A DNA stretch of 64,000 nt from Dictyostelium firmibasis (Eukaryota > Evosea > Eumycetozoa > Dictyosteliales > Dictyosteliaceae). The notes under the pieces were generated by a model. It did no database searches. It was not told where the DNA came from and was given only the letters and a program-made list of their open reading frames with translations. Positions 17,209 to 33,850 of this stretch are shown piece by piece. Position numbers and translations under genes: made by a program. Numbering within the stretch: the first letter of the stretch is position 1; each line of letters opens with the position of its first letter. The stretch covers positions 8,175,001-8,239,000 of the forward strand of contig CM069765.1 in the NCBI GenBank assembly GCA_036169595.1, in the 5' to 3' direction.

Positions 17209-18013
17209 ATGAGTTTAGTATTTGATGAATATGGTAATCCATTTATTGTGATTAGAGATCAACAAGCTAAAGAGAGATTAAGAGGTATCGAGGCACATAG
17301 ATCACATATTCTTGCAGCAAAAACCATTGCAAACATTATGAAATCATCATTGGGACCAAAAGGTATGGATAAGATGATGGTTAGTCAAGATGGTGAGGTA
17401 TTAGTTACCAACGATGGTGCAACAATCCTCGAGAATATGCAAGTCGACAATCAAATCGCTAAATTAATGGTACAATTATCAAAGTCACAAGATGATGAGA
17501 TTGGTGATGGTACAACTGGTGTCGTTGTTTTAGCAGGTTCATTATTGGAGCAAGCTGAACAATTGATTGAAAAAGGTATTCATCCATGTCGTATTTATGA
17601 AGGTTATGAAACCGCCTGCAAAATTGCAACCGAACATTTGAAAACCATCTCTGACTCTATCGAATTCAGCAAGGATAATATCGAACCACTCATCAAAACT
17701 GCAATGACTTGTTTGGGTTCAAAGATTGTCAATCGTTTCCATCGTCAAATGAGTGAAATCGCTGTCAAAGCCGTCGTTTCCGTTGCTGACTTGGAACGTA
17801 AAGACGTCAACCTCGAAAACATTAAACTCGAAGGTAAAGAAGGTGGTAAATTAGAAGATACCCAATTGGTTAAAGGTATCATCATCGATAAAGGTATCAG
17901 TCATCCACAAATGCCAAAAACTATTAAGGATGCTAAGATTTGTTTATTAACTTGTCCATTTGAACCACCAAAGCCAAAAACTAAAGTAAATTACATTTAT
18001 AATTAAATCATTT

Positions 18014-18048
<35 letters not shown>

Positions 18049-19030
18049 ACCAATTGAATTATTCATCATTTTCACTAACATAAAATATTTAACCATTTAT
18101 ATTTTAGAATTCAATAGAAATTACAAATGAAAAAGATTTTAAGGTTTTAGGTGAACTTGAACAAAAATATTTTAAAGAAATGGTTGAAAAAGTTAAAGCT
18201 ACAGGTGCAAATTTAGTTATTTGTCAATGGGGTTTCGATGATGAAGCCAACCATTTACTTCTTCAAAATAATTTACCAGCAGTTCGTTGGGTTGGTGGTT
18301 TAGATCTCGAAAAGATTGCCATGGCAACTGGTGGTCGTATCGTTGCAAGATTCGAAGATGTTAGTGCCGATAAATTAGGTAGAGCAGGTTTAGTTAGAGA
18401 AGTTGGTTTTGGTACAACTCAAGATCGTTACCTTTCAATTGAAGACTGTCCAAATACAAATGCAGTCACAATCTTTGTTAGAGGTGGAAATAAAATGGTA
18501 ATTATTCATTTAATAATTACAACAAAGATAATGATAACATAGTAATAAATGTACTAATAATAATTATATCAATAATATAGATTGTCGAAGAAGCTAAAAG
18601 AAGTATTCATGATGCATTATGTGTTACTCGTAATTTAATTAGAGATAATAGAGTAATCTACGGTGGTGGTTCATCAGAAATTAGTTGTGGTTTAAAGATT
18701 TCGGCAATGGCTGATGATATTGCATCAATTGAACAATATGCCGTTAGAGCTTTCGCCGATGCTTTAGATGCCATTCCATTAGCATTAGCTGAAAACAGTG
18801 GTCTTCCATCAATCGAATCTTTATCAACCGTTAAGGCCATGCAAATTAAAGAAAAGAATCCACGTCTTGGTATTGATTGTAATCATAGAGATACCAATGA
18901 TATGAAAGCTCAACACGTTTTTGATACTCTCCCAGGTAAAACTCAACAATTCCTCTTAGCCAATCAAGTCGTTAAAATGATTTTGAAAATCGATGATATT
19001 ATTAAAATGGGTTCAGAATCTGATGAATAA
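17209..19030 (+). CDS. cct5: T-complex protein 1 subunit epsilon (CCT5)
   Basis: Subunit of the cytosolic group II chaperonin CCT/TRiC, which folds actin, tubulin and WD40 proteins with ATP. Exons 17209-17985, 18108-18497, 18581-19030; 538 aa, the usual length. Signatures: [39 protein letters not shown] in the N-terminal equatorial domain, [20 protein letters not shown] in the apical domain, and [13 protein letters not shown] near the C-terminus; the [12 protein letters not shown] motif is specific for the epsilon subunit. All introns are in phase 0. Intron 1 contains a GA repeat at 18018-18044. Codon use is richer in C-ending codons than neighbours (for example in exon 1), which fits high expression. 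Confidence 0.97.
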
Positions 19031-19187
19031 GCGATCATTTTTTTTTTAATTAAAAAAATAAAAAAAATAAAAAAAATAAAAAAATAAAAAAAAAAATAAA
19101 TAAAAAAAATAAAAAAAATAAAAAACCATAATTATGTTCCACATGAATTTTTTTTTTTTATTTTTTTCATTTTTTTTTTTTGTTAAG

Positions 19188-21149
19188 ATGATGGAAATAA
19201 TAAAACAGAATGAAGATTATTTTTTTTTTCGTGTTTGGAGAAATATAGTTTTAAAAAATATAATATTGGATCATATAAGAGAATTAAATAAAAGTTTCAC
19301 AGTTTTAGTCAAAACAAAAGAAGAGTTATTAAATTTTAAATATAGAATCTATATCAAATGTTTGTATTACCGATCAAAAGAAAGTTTTTCTTTTGGGGAT
19401 ATACCACCAAGTGTTGAATCGTTAACACTTGGCCATGATTTTAATGAACCAATATTACCTGGTTTAATTCCACAAAGTGTTACATCCTTAACATTTGGTA
19501 CTTATTTTAATAACGTATTGGTTCCAGGCTCAATTCCTTCAAATGTTGAAACTTTACAATTTGGTGATTCTTTTAACCAAAAGTTATCAATTGGTATAAT
19601 TCCTTCAAGTGTTAAATCGTTAACATTTGGTTATGATTTTAATCAACGATTATCTCCTCACACAATCCCATCAAGTGTTGAATCATTAAATTTTGGATTT
19701 AGTTTTAATCAAAAGCTAAAAAAAGGTTCAATTCCATCAAGTGTTCAAGATTTAGGATTAGGTTTTTGTTTTGATAAACCATTATATCAAGGTTTAATCC
19801 CTTCAAGCGTTAAATCATTAGAATTAAGTTATATTTTTAATGGAGAATTAAATGCTGGATCAATTCCATCAAGTGTTGAAACTTTAATATTAGGCAATCA
19901 ATTTAATAAAGATTTATCTCCACACTCAATACCTTTGGGTGTTAAATCATTAATATTAGGAGGTTTCAATAAAAAATTATATAGTGGTTTAATCCCATTG
20001 GGTGTTGAATCTATAACATTTGGTGATGGTTTTGATGAAACAATACCAAAAGGAGCAATTCCATCAACTGTACACACAATTAATTTTGGTTATCTTTTTA
20101 ATAAAGAATTACTTCCATTCTGCATTCCATCTAGTGTAAAATGTTTAAAACTTGGCCATTCTTTTGATCAACCTATATATAAAGACTCCATCCCATCAGG
20201 AGTTACATCATTAGCATTTGGTTCAAGCTTTAACCAAGAATTAACCCCTGATTTAATTCCGATAACTGTTAAATCATTAACTTTTGGAAATGAATTTAAT
20301 CAACCCCTATCAAAAGGCACTATCCCGTTGGGTGTTGAATCATTACAATTTGGTTTTAGTTTCGATCAAGAGTTACCTCCTGGTTTAATTCCTTCAAGTG
20401 TTCAATCGTTAATATTTGGTTGTTCTTATAAAAAAGAACTATCAATTGGTTCAATTCCTTCAAGTGTTACATCATTATCATTTGGTAGAGCTTTTAATCA
20501 TAAATTAACAAAAGATATAATTCCTTCAAATGTTACATCACTAATACTAGGTTTAAATTTTAATCAAGTATTAACGTCCGATTCAATACCTTTTAATGTC
20601 AAATCTTTAAGATTAAGTCATCACTATAATCAACCATTACTCAAAAATTCAATTCCAACAAGTGTAACATCTTTAGTATTCGGTGATAGGTTTAATCAAG
20701 AACTATGTCCTGGTTTCATTCCTTCAAGTGTTCAATCCCTATCATTTGGCATCAGTTTTAATTATCCATTATCTCAAAATTCAATTCCATCAAGTGTTAA
20801 ATTATTAAAATTTGGTAAAAATTTCAATCAACCATTACTACCGGGTTTAATTCCATTCGGTGTTGAAATTTTAACATTTGGTGAAGATTTTAATCAACCA
20901 TTATTTCCAGGATCCATTCCATCAAGTGTTAAACATTTAAATTTTGGCAAGTGTTTTAATCAAACTCTACATCAAAATTCACTCCCTGATAGCATTTTAT
21001 GTTTAAGATTTGGTGATAAATTCGATCACTTTGAAGGTTCAATTCCTTCAAGTGTTCGATTATTAAGATTTGTTAATGATTTTAATATTCAGATTTCCCA
21101 AGAGTTATTAACACCTAATATTTTATCATTTAAATCAACTCGTTATTAA
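19188..21149 (+). CDS. FNIP-repeat protein (copy 1)
   Basis: Function unknown; FNIP-repeat proteins are a large Dictyostelium family. Single exon, 653 aa when started at MMEIIKQNED; the ATG at 19134 upstream would add a run of Phe and is less likely, because the paralogue at 22476 starts at the equivalent place. The N-terminal module (YFFFRVWRNIVLKNIILDHI) is followed by about 22-24 tandem repeats of ~22 residues with the pattern IPSSVxSLxFGxxFNQxLxxGS, each a beta-strand/turn unit like a leucine-rich solenoid. Likely a protein-interaction scaffold. Its neighbour at 22476 is a tandem paralogue on the same strand. Confidence 0.93.
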   Translation: MMEIIKQNEDYFFFRVWRNIVLKNIILDHIRELNKSFTVLVKTKEELLNFKYRIYIKCLYYRSKESFSFGDIPPSVESLTLGHDFNEPILPGLIPQSVTSLTFGTYFNNVLVPGSIPSNVETLQFGDSFNQKLSIGIIPSSVKSLTFGYDFNQRLSPHTIPSSVESLNFGFSFNQKLKKGSIPSSVQDLGLGFCFDKPLYQGLIPSSVKSLELSYIFNGELNAGSIPSSVETLILGNQFNKDLSPHSIPLGVKSLILGGFNKKLYSGLIPLGVESITFGDGFDETIPKGAIPSTVHTINFGYLFNKELLPFCIPSSVKCLKLGHSFDQPIYKDSIPSGVTSLAFGSSFNQELTPDLIPITVKSLTFGNEFNQPLSKGTIPLGVESLQFGFSFDQELPPGLIPSSVQSLIFGCSYKKELSIGSIPSSVTSLSFGRAFNHKLTKDIIPSNVTSLILGLNFNQVLTSDSIPFNVKSLRLSHHYNQPLLKNSIPTSVTSLVFGDRFNQELCPGFIPSSVQSLSFGISFNYPLSQNSIPSSVKLLKFGKNFNQPLLPGLIPFGVEILTFGEDFNQPLFPGSIPSSVKHLNFGKCFNQTLHQNSLPDSILCLRFGDKFDHFEGSIPSSVRLLRFVNDFNIQISQELLTPNILSFKSTRY

Positions 21150-21180
21150 TTAAAATTTAAATAAATCAACAAATTTTGAA

Positions 21181-21720
21181 AAAGGTTATCTTTATTGTAT
21201 CAATCGACTATTGTTATTGATATTTATATTTTTATTGTTGTTGTTGTTGTTATTTGTGGTTGGGTTGTTGGATGCTAAATTTAAGGTTGCTCTGGTTGGT
21301 TTAGTTGTTCTTGAAGTTCGCCTTATTAAATCCCTTTTATAATTATATGAGTGGCTATATAAAAAAAATTGGTGTATGATTGACTGCAGATGTATTAACT
21401 TCAATTTGGGGTTTAGAGACTTAACCTGTTCAGATACGAGAAATCATATTTTTTTTATCAGCATCTTTGAAGATTAAAATATCAGAATTAAATGACAGAA
21501 ATGAAAAGTTATTACCAAATCATTTTAATTTACTAAAACAATCTTTACAAACTGAAAAAGAAAGATCATCAACTTCTTTAATTCTTTTTTGGACTCCAAA
21601 CCAGTTGTTATCATCTCTATACTTTGATTTAATTCCAATTTTTATGTTTGATTGTTTTTTAATAATTTGGCTTTGATTTTCTAGTTGTTCAGAACGATAA
21701 CCTGGTTAATGGTGATCAAA
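21181..21720 (-). pseudogene. Decayed gene fragment, possibly from a sensor histidine kinase/PAS protein
   Basis: Read on the minus strand the composition is coding-like but broken by several stops and frame changes. The best piece (about 21705-21528) encodes RSEQLENQSQIIKK..., then DDNNWFGVQKRIKEVDD and SFSVCKDCFSKLK. A further piece (about 21518-21430) reads SFNSDILIFKDADKK, and the end (21400-21190) is Gln/Pro/Asn-rich. The pattern of a Trp, a basic helix, then FS..VC.DC...L is reminiscent of the short zinc-ribbon-like tail that follows PAS domains in some histidine kinases, but this is weak. No ATG or splice arrangement restores one frame. Not recognised with certainty. Confidence 0.45.
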
Positions 21721-22475
21721 AATAAAATTTTTTTAAAATAACCTGTGTTAAAAATAATTGTTGTCAGTTATAGCTTGTAGGTAATCACTGCAATTAATGA
21801 TTATCAAAATACCTTTATAAATTGACTTTGTTACATTGTTTTATTAATTATAATTTTGTTATTTTATATTTAATATTTAAATAGCTGTAATATGTAATAT
21901 TAATTATGTGGTAGCTGAATATTAGTACCAAACTTAGTTTTTTTTTATATCCTTTAGGGAGCTTTCACTCGTTCCAAAAAACAATAAAAAAAACTATGAA
22001 TATAAGATCTATACACCTTTTTTACTTAAAACACGCATCAAGGGTATCGTTTCCGATCTCATCTCAATGTTATGAGTTAAATAATATAGGATTTGCTGAC
22101 AATAAAAATAAATAACAACGTGTAAGCTGAGCAAATATTAATGTTTGGTGAGAAATAGAAAAAAATAAGAAAAAATAAATTTTTATTGGAAAAAAATTTA
22201 ATTTAAAAAAAAAATAATTCAAAAAAAAACCTTGACTTTTTTAATTGATTTTCTTTTTTAAGATTTTAAACATTAATTATTGAGAAAAAAAAGAAAATTA
22301 ATGTTAAAAATCTAAAAGAAATTATTATAAAAAAAGCTTGCACATTTTTTATAATTAACAAAAATATAAAATAAAAAATAAAAAAATTAAAAAATAAAAA
22401 AAATAAAAAACAAAATTTTTTTAATATTTATTATTTTTGGGCTTGTGATAAAAAAAAAAAAAAATAATAAGAAAA
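21721..22475. other. Intergenic remainder between the FNIP paralogues
   Basis: About 750 bp without an ORF. The part at 21945-22110 has unusually balanced composition for this genome (CTTTAGGGAGCTTTCACTCG, then GGGTATCGTTTCCGATCTC), so it may be more decayed coding or mobile-element sequence. On the minus strand a short open piece (MRVLSKKGV) is seen, not assignable. The rest is A/T-rich promoter of the second FNIP gene. Confidence 0.45.
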
Positions 22476-24239
22476 ATGATAAAAATCAAAAATGAAGATG
22501 ATATTTTTCTTTTTTATATTTGGAGAAATATATTTTTAAAGAATGTTATTTTAAATAGTTTAAGAGAATCAAATAAAAGCTATAGTATTTCAATAAAAAC
22601 AAACAAAGAATTATTAAATTTTAAATTTAGACAATACATAAAACATTTATTTTATTGTTCAAATGAAATTTTTTCTATTGGAGATATACCACCAAGTGTT
22701 AAATCTTTAACATTTGGTAATGAATTTAATCAAATGATTATTCCTGGTTCAATACCACAAAGTGTTCAATCCCTAACATTTGGTGAGAATTTTAATCAAG
22801 AGATATCTGTTGGCTCAATACCACCAAGTGTTCAACACCTAACATTTGGTAAGAATTTTAATGGAAAAATATATAGTGATTCACTTCCATCAAGTATTAA
22901 ATCTATAACATTTGGTCATTTTTTTAATAAAAAATTATCCACTGAAATAATTCCATTTGGTGTTGAATCTTTAACTTTTGGACATTGTTATAATAAAATT
23001 TTATCACCTGGTTCAGTTCCATCAAGTATTAAACATTTAACATTTGGTTACTGTTTTAATAGGAAAATCTCAATTCCACTCGGTCTTGAATCATTAACGC
23101 TTGGTTATAATTTTAATCAAGTCATATCACCTGGTTCAATTCCGACAAGTGTTAAATCTTTAACATTCACAGGTCCTTATTATCAAAAGTTATTACCTGG
23201 TTTAATCCCATCAAGTGTTCAAACATTAATATTATCATTATGGAACCAACAGATATTTGAGGATTCAATTCCACCAAGTGTTACATCTTTAACTTTTTCC
23301 AATTTGTTTGATCAACGTGTTTCTATACCTTCAAGCGTAACATCATTAAATATTTGTGAGAAACTATATAAACGTATATATAAATTTTCATCTTTATCTA
23401 ATATTAGATCACTAGCAATTGATAGACAACATGACCCTCATCTATCAGAATTTCCAATTCCACCAAATGTCAAATCATTAAGACTCGGTTGTGACCATAA
23501 TCAAAAACTCTACCCTGGTTTTATTCCGTTTGGTGTTGAATCTTTAACATTTGGTAATAATTTTAATCGTCCATTATTTTTGGGATCTATTCCTTCAAGT
23601 GTTAAATCATTGGAATTTGGTAAATATTTCAATCAACCCCTATTACCAGATTTAATTCCATCTGGTGTAGAATCTTTAAAGTTTGGTTCTCATTTTAATC
23701 AAATATTAATTCAAAATTCGATACCCCCAACAGTTAAATCGCTAACATTTGGAAACAATTTCAATCAAAATTTAACTCAATACTCAATCCCATCAAGTAT
23801 TGAAACTTTAGAATTTGGTGACCAATTTAATAAACAAATACTTGAACATACAATTCCTCCAAGTGTTCAAACTTTAAAGTTTGGTTTAAGTTTTAACCAA
23901 ATATTAAAAAAAGGTTCAATTCCATCGAGCATTAAATCTTTAACATTCGGTGAAAACTTTTGTAATTCATTATCTTTTGTTCCCTCAAGCGTTAAATTAT
24001 TAACATTAGGGAAGCACTTCGGTTTAAATCAGCCTGTAGAGTGTGAATTAATTCCGCCAAGTGTCGAATTTTTAACATTTACTTCTGGTTTTAGTTTTGT
24101 ATTACCTAAAAATTCAATTCCTTCAAGTGTTAGATCTTTAACATTTCATGATGATTTTAATAAAGTATTATCCCAAGATTCAATTCCTTCAAGTGTTTTT
24201 TATTTTAAATCTGGTGATGATAAAAATGATGGTGAATGA
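22476..24239 (+). CDS. FNIP-repeat protein (copy 2)
   Basis: Single exon, 587 aa, start MIKIKNEDD preceded by a poly-A leader. The N-terminal module IFLFYIWRNIFLKNVILNSL matches that of the upstream paralogue, and the rest is ~20 FNIP repeats (IPPSVKSLTFGNEFNQ type). A middle section (residues ~285-330; SIPSSVTSLNICEKLYKRI) is degenerate, and the C-terminus is short and acidic (DDKNDGE). It arose by tandem duplication with the gene at 19188; the two differ in repeat number, as expected from unequal exchange. Function unknown. Confidence 0.93.
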   Translation: MIKIKNEDDIFLFYIWRNIFLKNVILNSLRESNKSYSISIKTNKELLNFKFRQYIKHLFYCSNEIFSIGDIPPSVKSLTFGNEFNQMIIPGSIPQSVQSLTFGENFNQEISVGSIPPSVQHLTFGKNFNGKIYSDSLPSSIKSITFGHFFNKKLSTEIIPFGVESLTFGHCYNKILSPGSVPSSIKHLTFGYCFNRKISIPLGLESLTLGYNFNQVISPGSIPTSVKSLTFTGPYYQKLLPGLIPSSVQTLILSLWNQQIFEDSIPPSVTSLTFSNLFDQRVSIPSSVTSLNICEKLYKRIYKFSSLSNIRSLAIDRQHDPHLSEFPIPPNVKSLRLGCDHNQKLYPGFIPFGVESLTFGNNFNRPLFLGSIPSSVKSLEFGKYFNQPLLPDLIPSGVESLKFGSHFNQILIQNSIPPTVKSLTFGNNFNQNLTQYSIPSSIETLEFGDQFNKQILEHTIPPSVQTLKFGLSFNQILKKGSIPSSIKSLTFGENFCNSLSFVPSSVKLLTLGKHFGLNQPVECELIPPSVEFLTFTSGFSFVLPKNSIPSSVRSLTFHDDFNKVLSQDSIPSSVFYFKSGDDKNDGE

Positions 24240-24454
24240 GTAAAAACAAACAAATAAATAATTATAATAAACCTATTAACTTTTAAACTCTCAGGATCCT
24301 AAAGGAAATAATAACATTTGGATTTTTTTCTTTTTTAAAATACTGATCATATAAAAATTTATTTACACGAGTTTATATTTTTATTTATTATTACTACTAT
24401 ATTTTATTTATTATTACTACTATATGTTAATCGATTATATAGGTAAATATATTA

Positions 24455-26631
24455 TTAATTTAAACTTAAAACGTATTGTTCAAAGTTCTTAAAGTTAATT
24501 GAACCTAAACCAGAAGCAGCATCATAACCAGTGGTGGCTGTGTAACCATATTCACAGCAATAAGCTCTGTTACAGTTGTTTGAACCGGTGGTAATATCGT
24601 TGAAGACGTTTGGTTGTTCTTGGGCAGCTTGGTATAATAATGGATTTAAGAAACCGAGTTGTGGTTTACCGGCGCTAATTAATTTATCGTTAATTAAAGA
24701 GATCATACCAGCGAGGGTTGGTGATGAACATGAGGTACCATCAACAGCGTTCATACCGCATGGACAAGTATTTGAGGTGAGGGTGTTTGGAATAGCGATT
24801 TGGTAAGAATGACCAACAAGAGTAAGATCTGGGTAGAATCTGTTTGAGGCATTGAAAGAGTATGATGGTGGGAGAGTACCACTTTGGAGATAAGTGGCAA
24901 TGGCATCAGCTTGGTATGATGGTTGAGCTTGAGTGATAGCAACACCACCTCCACCAGTAATGATGGCACCAGTGGCAACTGAACAAACAATTTCTGGTTT
25001 GGTAACATCGATGATTTGGGTGGCACCAACAGAGGTAATGAATGGTGATGAAGCTGGGTAATCTGGTTGGAAGAGAGTACCGGCATCTTGATCATAGGAG
25101 TAACCAACGATCTTGAAACCAGTGTTACTGTCAGAGAATGGTTTTAATTGGTCGCAAGTACATTCAGAGTAGATGTGGTAATTTTGTTGAACATCTTGTT
25201 CGAGGGCAACTTGACATTTAGAGTTTGAACTGACAAATTCGTTGATACCATTGACGATTTCTTGGTTTGATAACATTTGTTGGCAATTGTTACCTTCTTG
25301 ACCCATTGGGAAGAAACATTGAGTACCGTTGCTTTCCATGATGGTAATCATTGGGCATTGAGAAGATTTATGGTTACATCCACCTAATGGACAATATTGT
25401 TTGGTACCATCGATTGGACAGTTACCTGAGGCAGCACCAAAGCTTGGAGCACCATCATCACCAGATGAAACGAAAACTGAAACACCACGTAAACCAACTT
25501 TTTGGAGTTCGACATTTGATCTTGCAACGTAAACAACAGAGTCAATACCGAGAGTTGAACAGCTGTTTGTGATTTCACATTGTTCAATTTCAGCCCAACC
25601 GTATGAGATTGAAGCAATCTTTGGGATTGGATTGTATTGTTGGATGGCAGTAGCCCAATCAATGATCCATTCACCATTACCTGATGAAAGGAAGAGAGTG
25701 GTGATATTGTTACCAATGGCAGTCATATATTGAACATCGAGATCAGATTCCATTTGATCACAGTTTTGGGCAATACAGTTTTGACCAACATTCTTAACTC
25801 TAACGGTTGAGGCATCAATATTGAATTGTTTATCAAAGAATTGTAAGGCACCTGCTGAATAGAAATCAGAGAATGCAGCAATTGATTGGAAATTTTCAGA
25901 TTCAACACCAATTTGACCAGCTGGGATACCGTAGTATTGTTTAATGACTGATGGGGTGATTGAAACAGTTGAACCTTGAACTTCCTTCTTGGTTGTTCTC
26001 ATTGATTCACTCATTTTGTTATCTTCAATGAAATCTGATAAACCTAAAACAAAATCAACTTTGGCTGAAACATGCATTGGCATGGAAGCTTGACCTACAA
26101 CTCTAATTCTCTTGAGAGCAGTACGGCTTGATGAGTAATGTGCAAAAGTAGTTTCGAATAAAGTTGAAGCTTTACCAACATTGGTTCTAACTTGAATGAA
26201 ATCAGCATGAACGATCATTTCATTCTTTGAGAAACCATTATCAACTAACCAACTAACAACAACTTTAACATCTTTTGGTGATGGTGCGACAATTGAATCA
26301 ATTTCAGCTTGTGATAAGAATTTACCATAGTTTTCTGATTTTGGTGATGAAACATCCCAGAATTTCTCTTCTAAAATATCTAAATTTCTCTGTTTTTAAA
26401 AAATTAATATATTAATTTTGGGAAAAAAAAAAATAAAAATAAAAATAGAAAACTTACTTGTTTTAATAAAATTTTGAATTGAACTAATTCGTGTGATTTA
26501 GCTAATCTAGTTTGAACAAAGTGTCCTGGAGCAGAAATTACATCAGCGATTTGGACACGTTGAACACTGATTGCAGAGGCAAGTGCAACAATGCTTAATA
26601 CTAATAATAATAATGATGTTTTTGAAATCAT
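24455..26631 (-). CDS. Sedolisin (S53) tripeptidyl-peptidase, TPP1-like
   Basis: Serine-carboxyl peptidase of acid compartments, removing tripeptides from N-termini. Exons 26631-26458 and 26389-24455, 702 aa. Signal peptide MISKTSLLLLVLSIVALASA, propeptide with the S53 pro-domain signature (SENYGKFLSQAEI, FLGL-like VLGLSDF), and the catalytic domain. Candidate catalytic residues are in place: the Glu and Asp in MESDLDVQYM (E-x3-D), Asp in FVSSGDDGA, and the nucleophile Ser in DGTSCSSPTLAGM. Calcium-site-like Asp residues follow near the C-terminus (YDAASGLGSINF). Between the Asp and Ser motifs there is a Cys-rich insertion of ~130 residues (CPLGGCNHKSSQCP ... SECTCDQLKPF) not present in human TPP1 as I recall it, which explains 702 versus ~563 aa. 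One of several Dictyostelium TPP1-like genes. Confidence 0.93.
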
Positions 26632-26693
26632 TTTTATGAATAAAAGTTTTTTGAATAATAAAAAAATAAAACAATTGTTTTCAAAATTTATAG

Positions 26694-26724
<31 letters not shown>

Positions 26725-27588
26725 CGAAACGGAAAAAAAAAAAAATTTCCAAAGAATTTTCTCTAAGACTCAATTTGAATTGTTTTATGACGAAAAAAAA
26801 AAATAAAAATAAAAAGAATTTTCTTTTTGTGTTGATGCTTGATCTAATAATTTTCAGTGAAATAATTCCGAACATGGTCTCGTATCATTATTTTTTTTTT
26901 TTTTTTTTCCAACAACTCTTTGAATTTTTCTTTAAAAAAAACAAAACATAGCTTTTTGTGGAAAAAAAAAGAAATTAATTTTTACTTTTCAAAATAAAAT
27001 TTTTTTGAAACATTACAAGAAAACCCCAACAATTTTTCCGTTTAAAAACATTGATATCATAAATAACAATATATTTTTGTATGAGAAAATGATGTCATAT
27101 TTTTCCAAATATAACAAAATTTATTTCAAAAAAAAAAAAAAAAAAAAAAAGAAAATTCTAATATGAAGTGTGAAAAATTGATAGACAACTACTTAAACTT
27201 TTATTTTATTTTCATTTAGTTTTTTTTTTTTTTTTTTTTTATTAAATAAAATTATCATTTTTTTATTTAAAAAAAAAAGAATAAATAAAAAGAATATCAA
27301 TCTAAGATTATATCACACATAATATATTGCTTACTTTTTTCTCACCAAAATCGGGTAAAGAATGTCTTCTGTGTATATTTAGGAAAAGAATTTATCAAAA
27401 AAAATATCCACAAGATTTTTTAAATTTTTAACTTTTTTTTTATTTTAATTTTTGTTTTTATTTTTTTATTTTATTTTTTTTTAATTAAAAAAATTAAGTA
27501 AAACCAATATTACTTTCAAATGCAGGTGATCTTATTATTTTTTAATAAAAAAAAAAATTTATTTATTTATTTATTGAAAATAAATAAT
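26632..27588. other. Intergenic region without recognisable genes
   Basis: Promoter of the sedolisin gene on the left, 3' side of the elongase on the right. Poly-A/poly-T runs throughout. Slightly more complex patches at 26870-26890 and 27330-27380 (CTCACCAAAATCGGGTAAAG) carry no ORF or RNA fold that I can support. Confidence 0.45.
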
Positions 27589-28832
<1,244 letters not shown>

Positions 28833-29611
28833 AAAATTGGGCTCTTTAATTTTTGTTGTGATTGAAAAAGCTTAGTGAAAAAAAAAAAAAAAAAACTTTT
28901 TTCTCAATTTTTTTTTTTAAAAAAAATCACTTTATTTTAGGTGACTTTTAAAATATAGAGGAATAATAAAAAAAAAAAAAAAATTATTTTAAAATTAATT
29001 TTTTTTTACTATCACGTTTTCATTTTTAAATGACGATAGAATTTTTTAAAATTTAGATATTTTTTTTTTTTAATATTAAATAAAAAATTATCTTTTTAAA
29101 TTTTAATTTTTTTTAATTTTTTTATTTAAAAAAAATCCATAGGATTCAATACGATTCTTATAATTAAAAAAAAAAAAACCAATCAGTTTATTTGTTGATT
29201 TTTTTTTTAATTACTTTTTAAAACATTTTTTTTTTTTGACCTAATAAATTGGTGATGGGTAAGAATCGGAGTTTGTATAATTATTGGAGGTTCTGTTGGG
29301 TAGAGATGATGATGATGATGGTAATGATTATTATGATAATAAAGAGTTTGATCCATTTGTTGATGATTCAACCTCCAAAAACCAGATTGGACTATAAACA
29401 TCCAATTGAGGATTATAACAGACATCAATTGTTCAATTATCTGCAAATTGTACGAGTATTGATACACTTTTTTTACAGGAGTGTTCGAAACATTCATTTT
29501 GAATCAAGGTTTTACAATTTTTTTTTGTTCACAATTAGATTATTTACAATTTTGTTTATTTACATTTTACATTTTTATTTTTATTTTTATTTTTTTTTTT
29601 ATTTTTTTTTT
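28833..29611. other. Intergenic region between elongase and ankyrin-type gene
   Basis: 28833-29240 is A/T-rich promoter of the elongase. 29250-29525 has clearly higher C+G and coding-like texture on the minus strand (listed separately). 29525-29611 is T-rich 3' flank. Confidence 0.5.
29250..29525 (-). pseudogene. Coding-like fragment of unknown origin
   Basis: One minus-strand frame uses typical codons and reads TLIQNECFEHSCKKSVSILV, a stop, IDVCYNPQLDVYSPIWFLEV and then ESSTNGSNSLLS, two stops, then SSSSLPNRTSNNYTNSDSYP. Another frame of the same strand is open from an ATG at 29497 for 96 codons (MNVSNTPVKKVYQYSYN...) but with codons rare in this genome (TCG, CAG, GTG, CTC). I favour a relic of a gene's 3' end over a functional 96-aa protein. 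No family recognised. Confidence 0.35.

Positions 29612-33850
<4,239 letters not shown>

Noticed and set aside
19134-19187. Upstream ATG for FNIP copy 1
   Set aside because: It would add a Phe-rich stretch absent from the paralogue; MMEIIKQ at 19188 aligns with the start of copy 2.
21945-22110. Possible mobile-element remnant between the FNIP genes
   Set aside because: Composition is unusual but no terminal repeats, target duplication or recognisable protein was found.
24751-25911. Several long frames overlapping the sedolisin gene
   Set aside because: They are alternative frames of the well-supported protease coding region.
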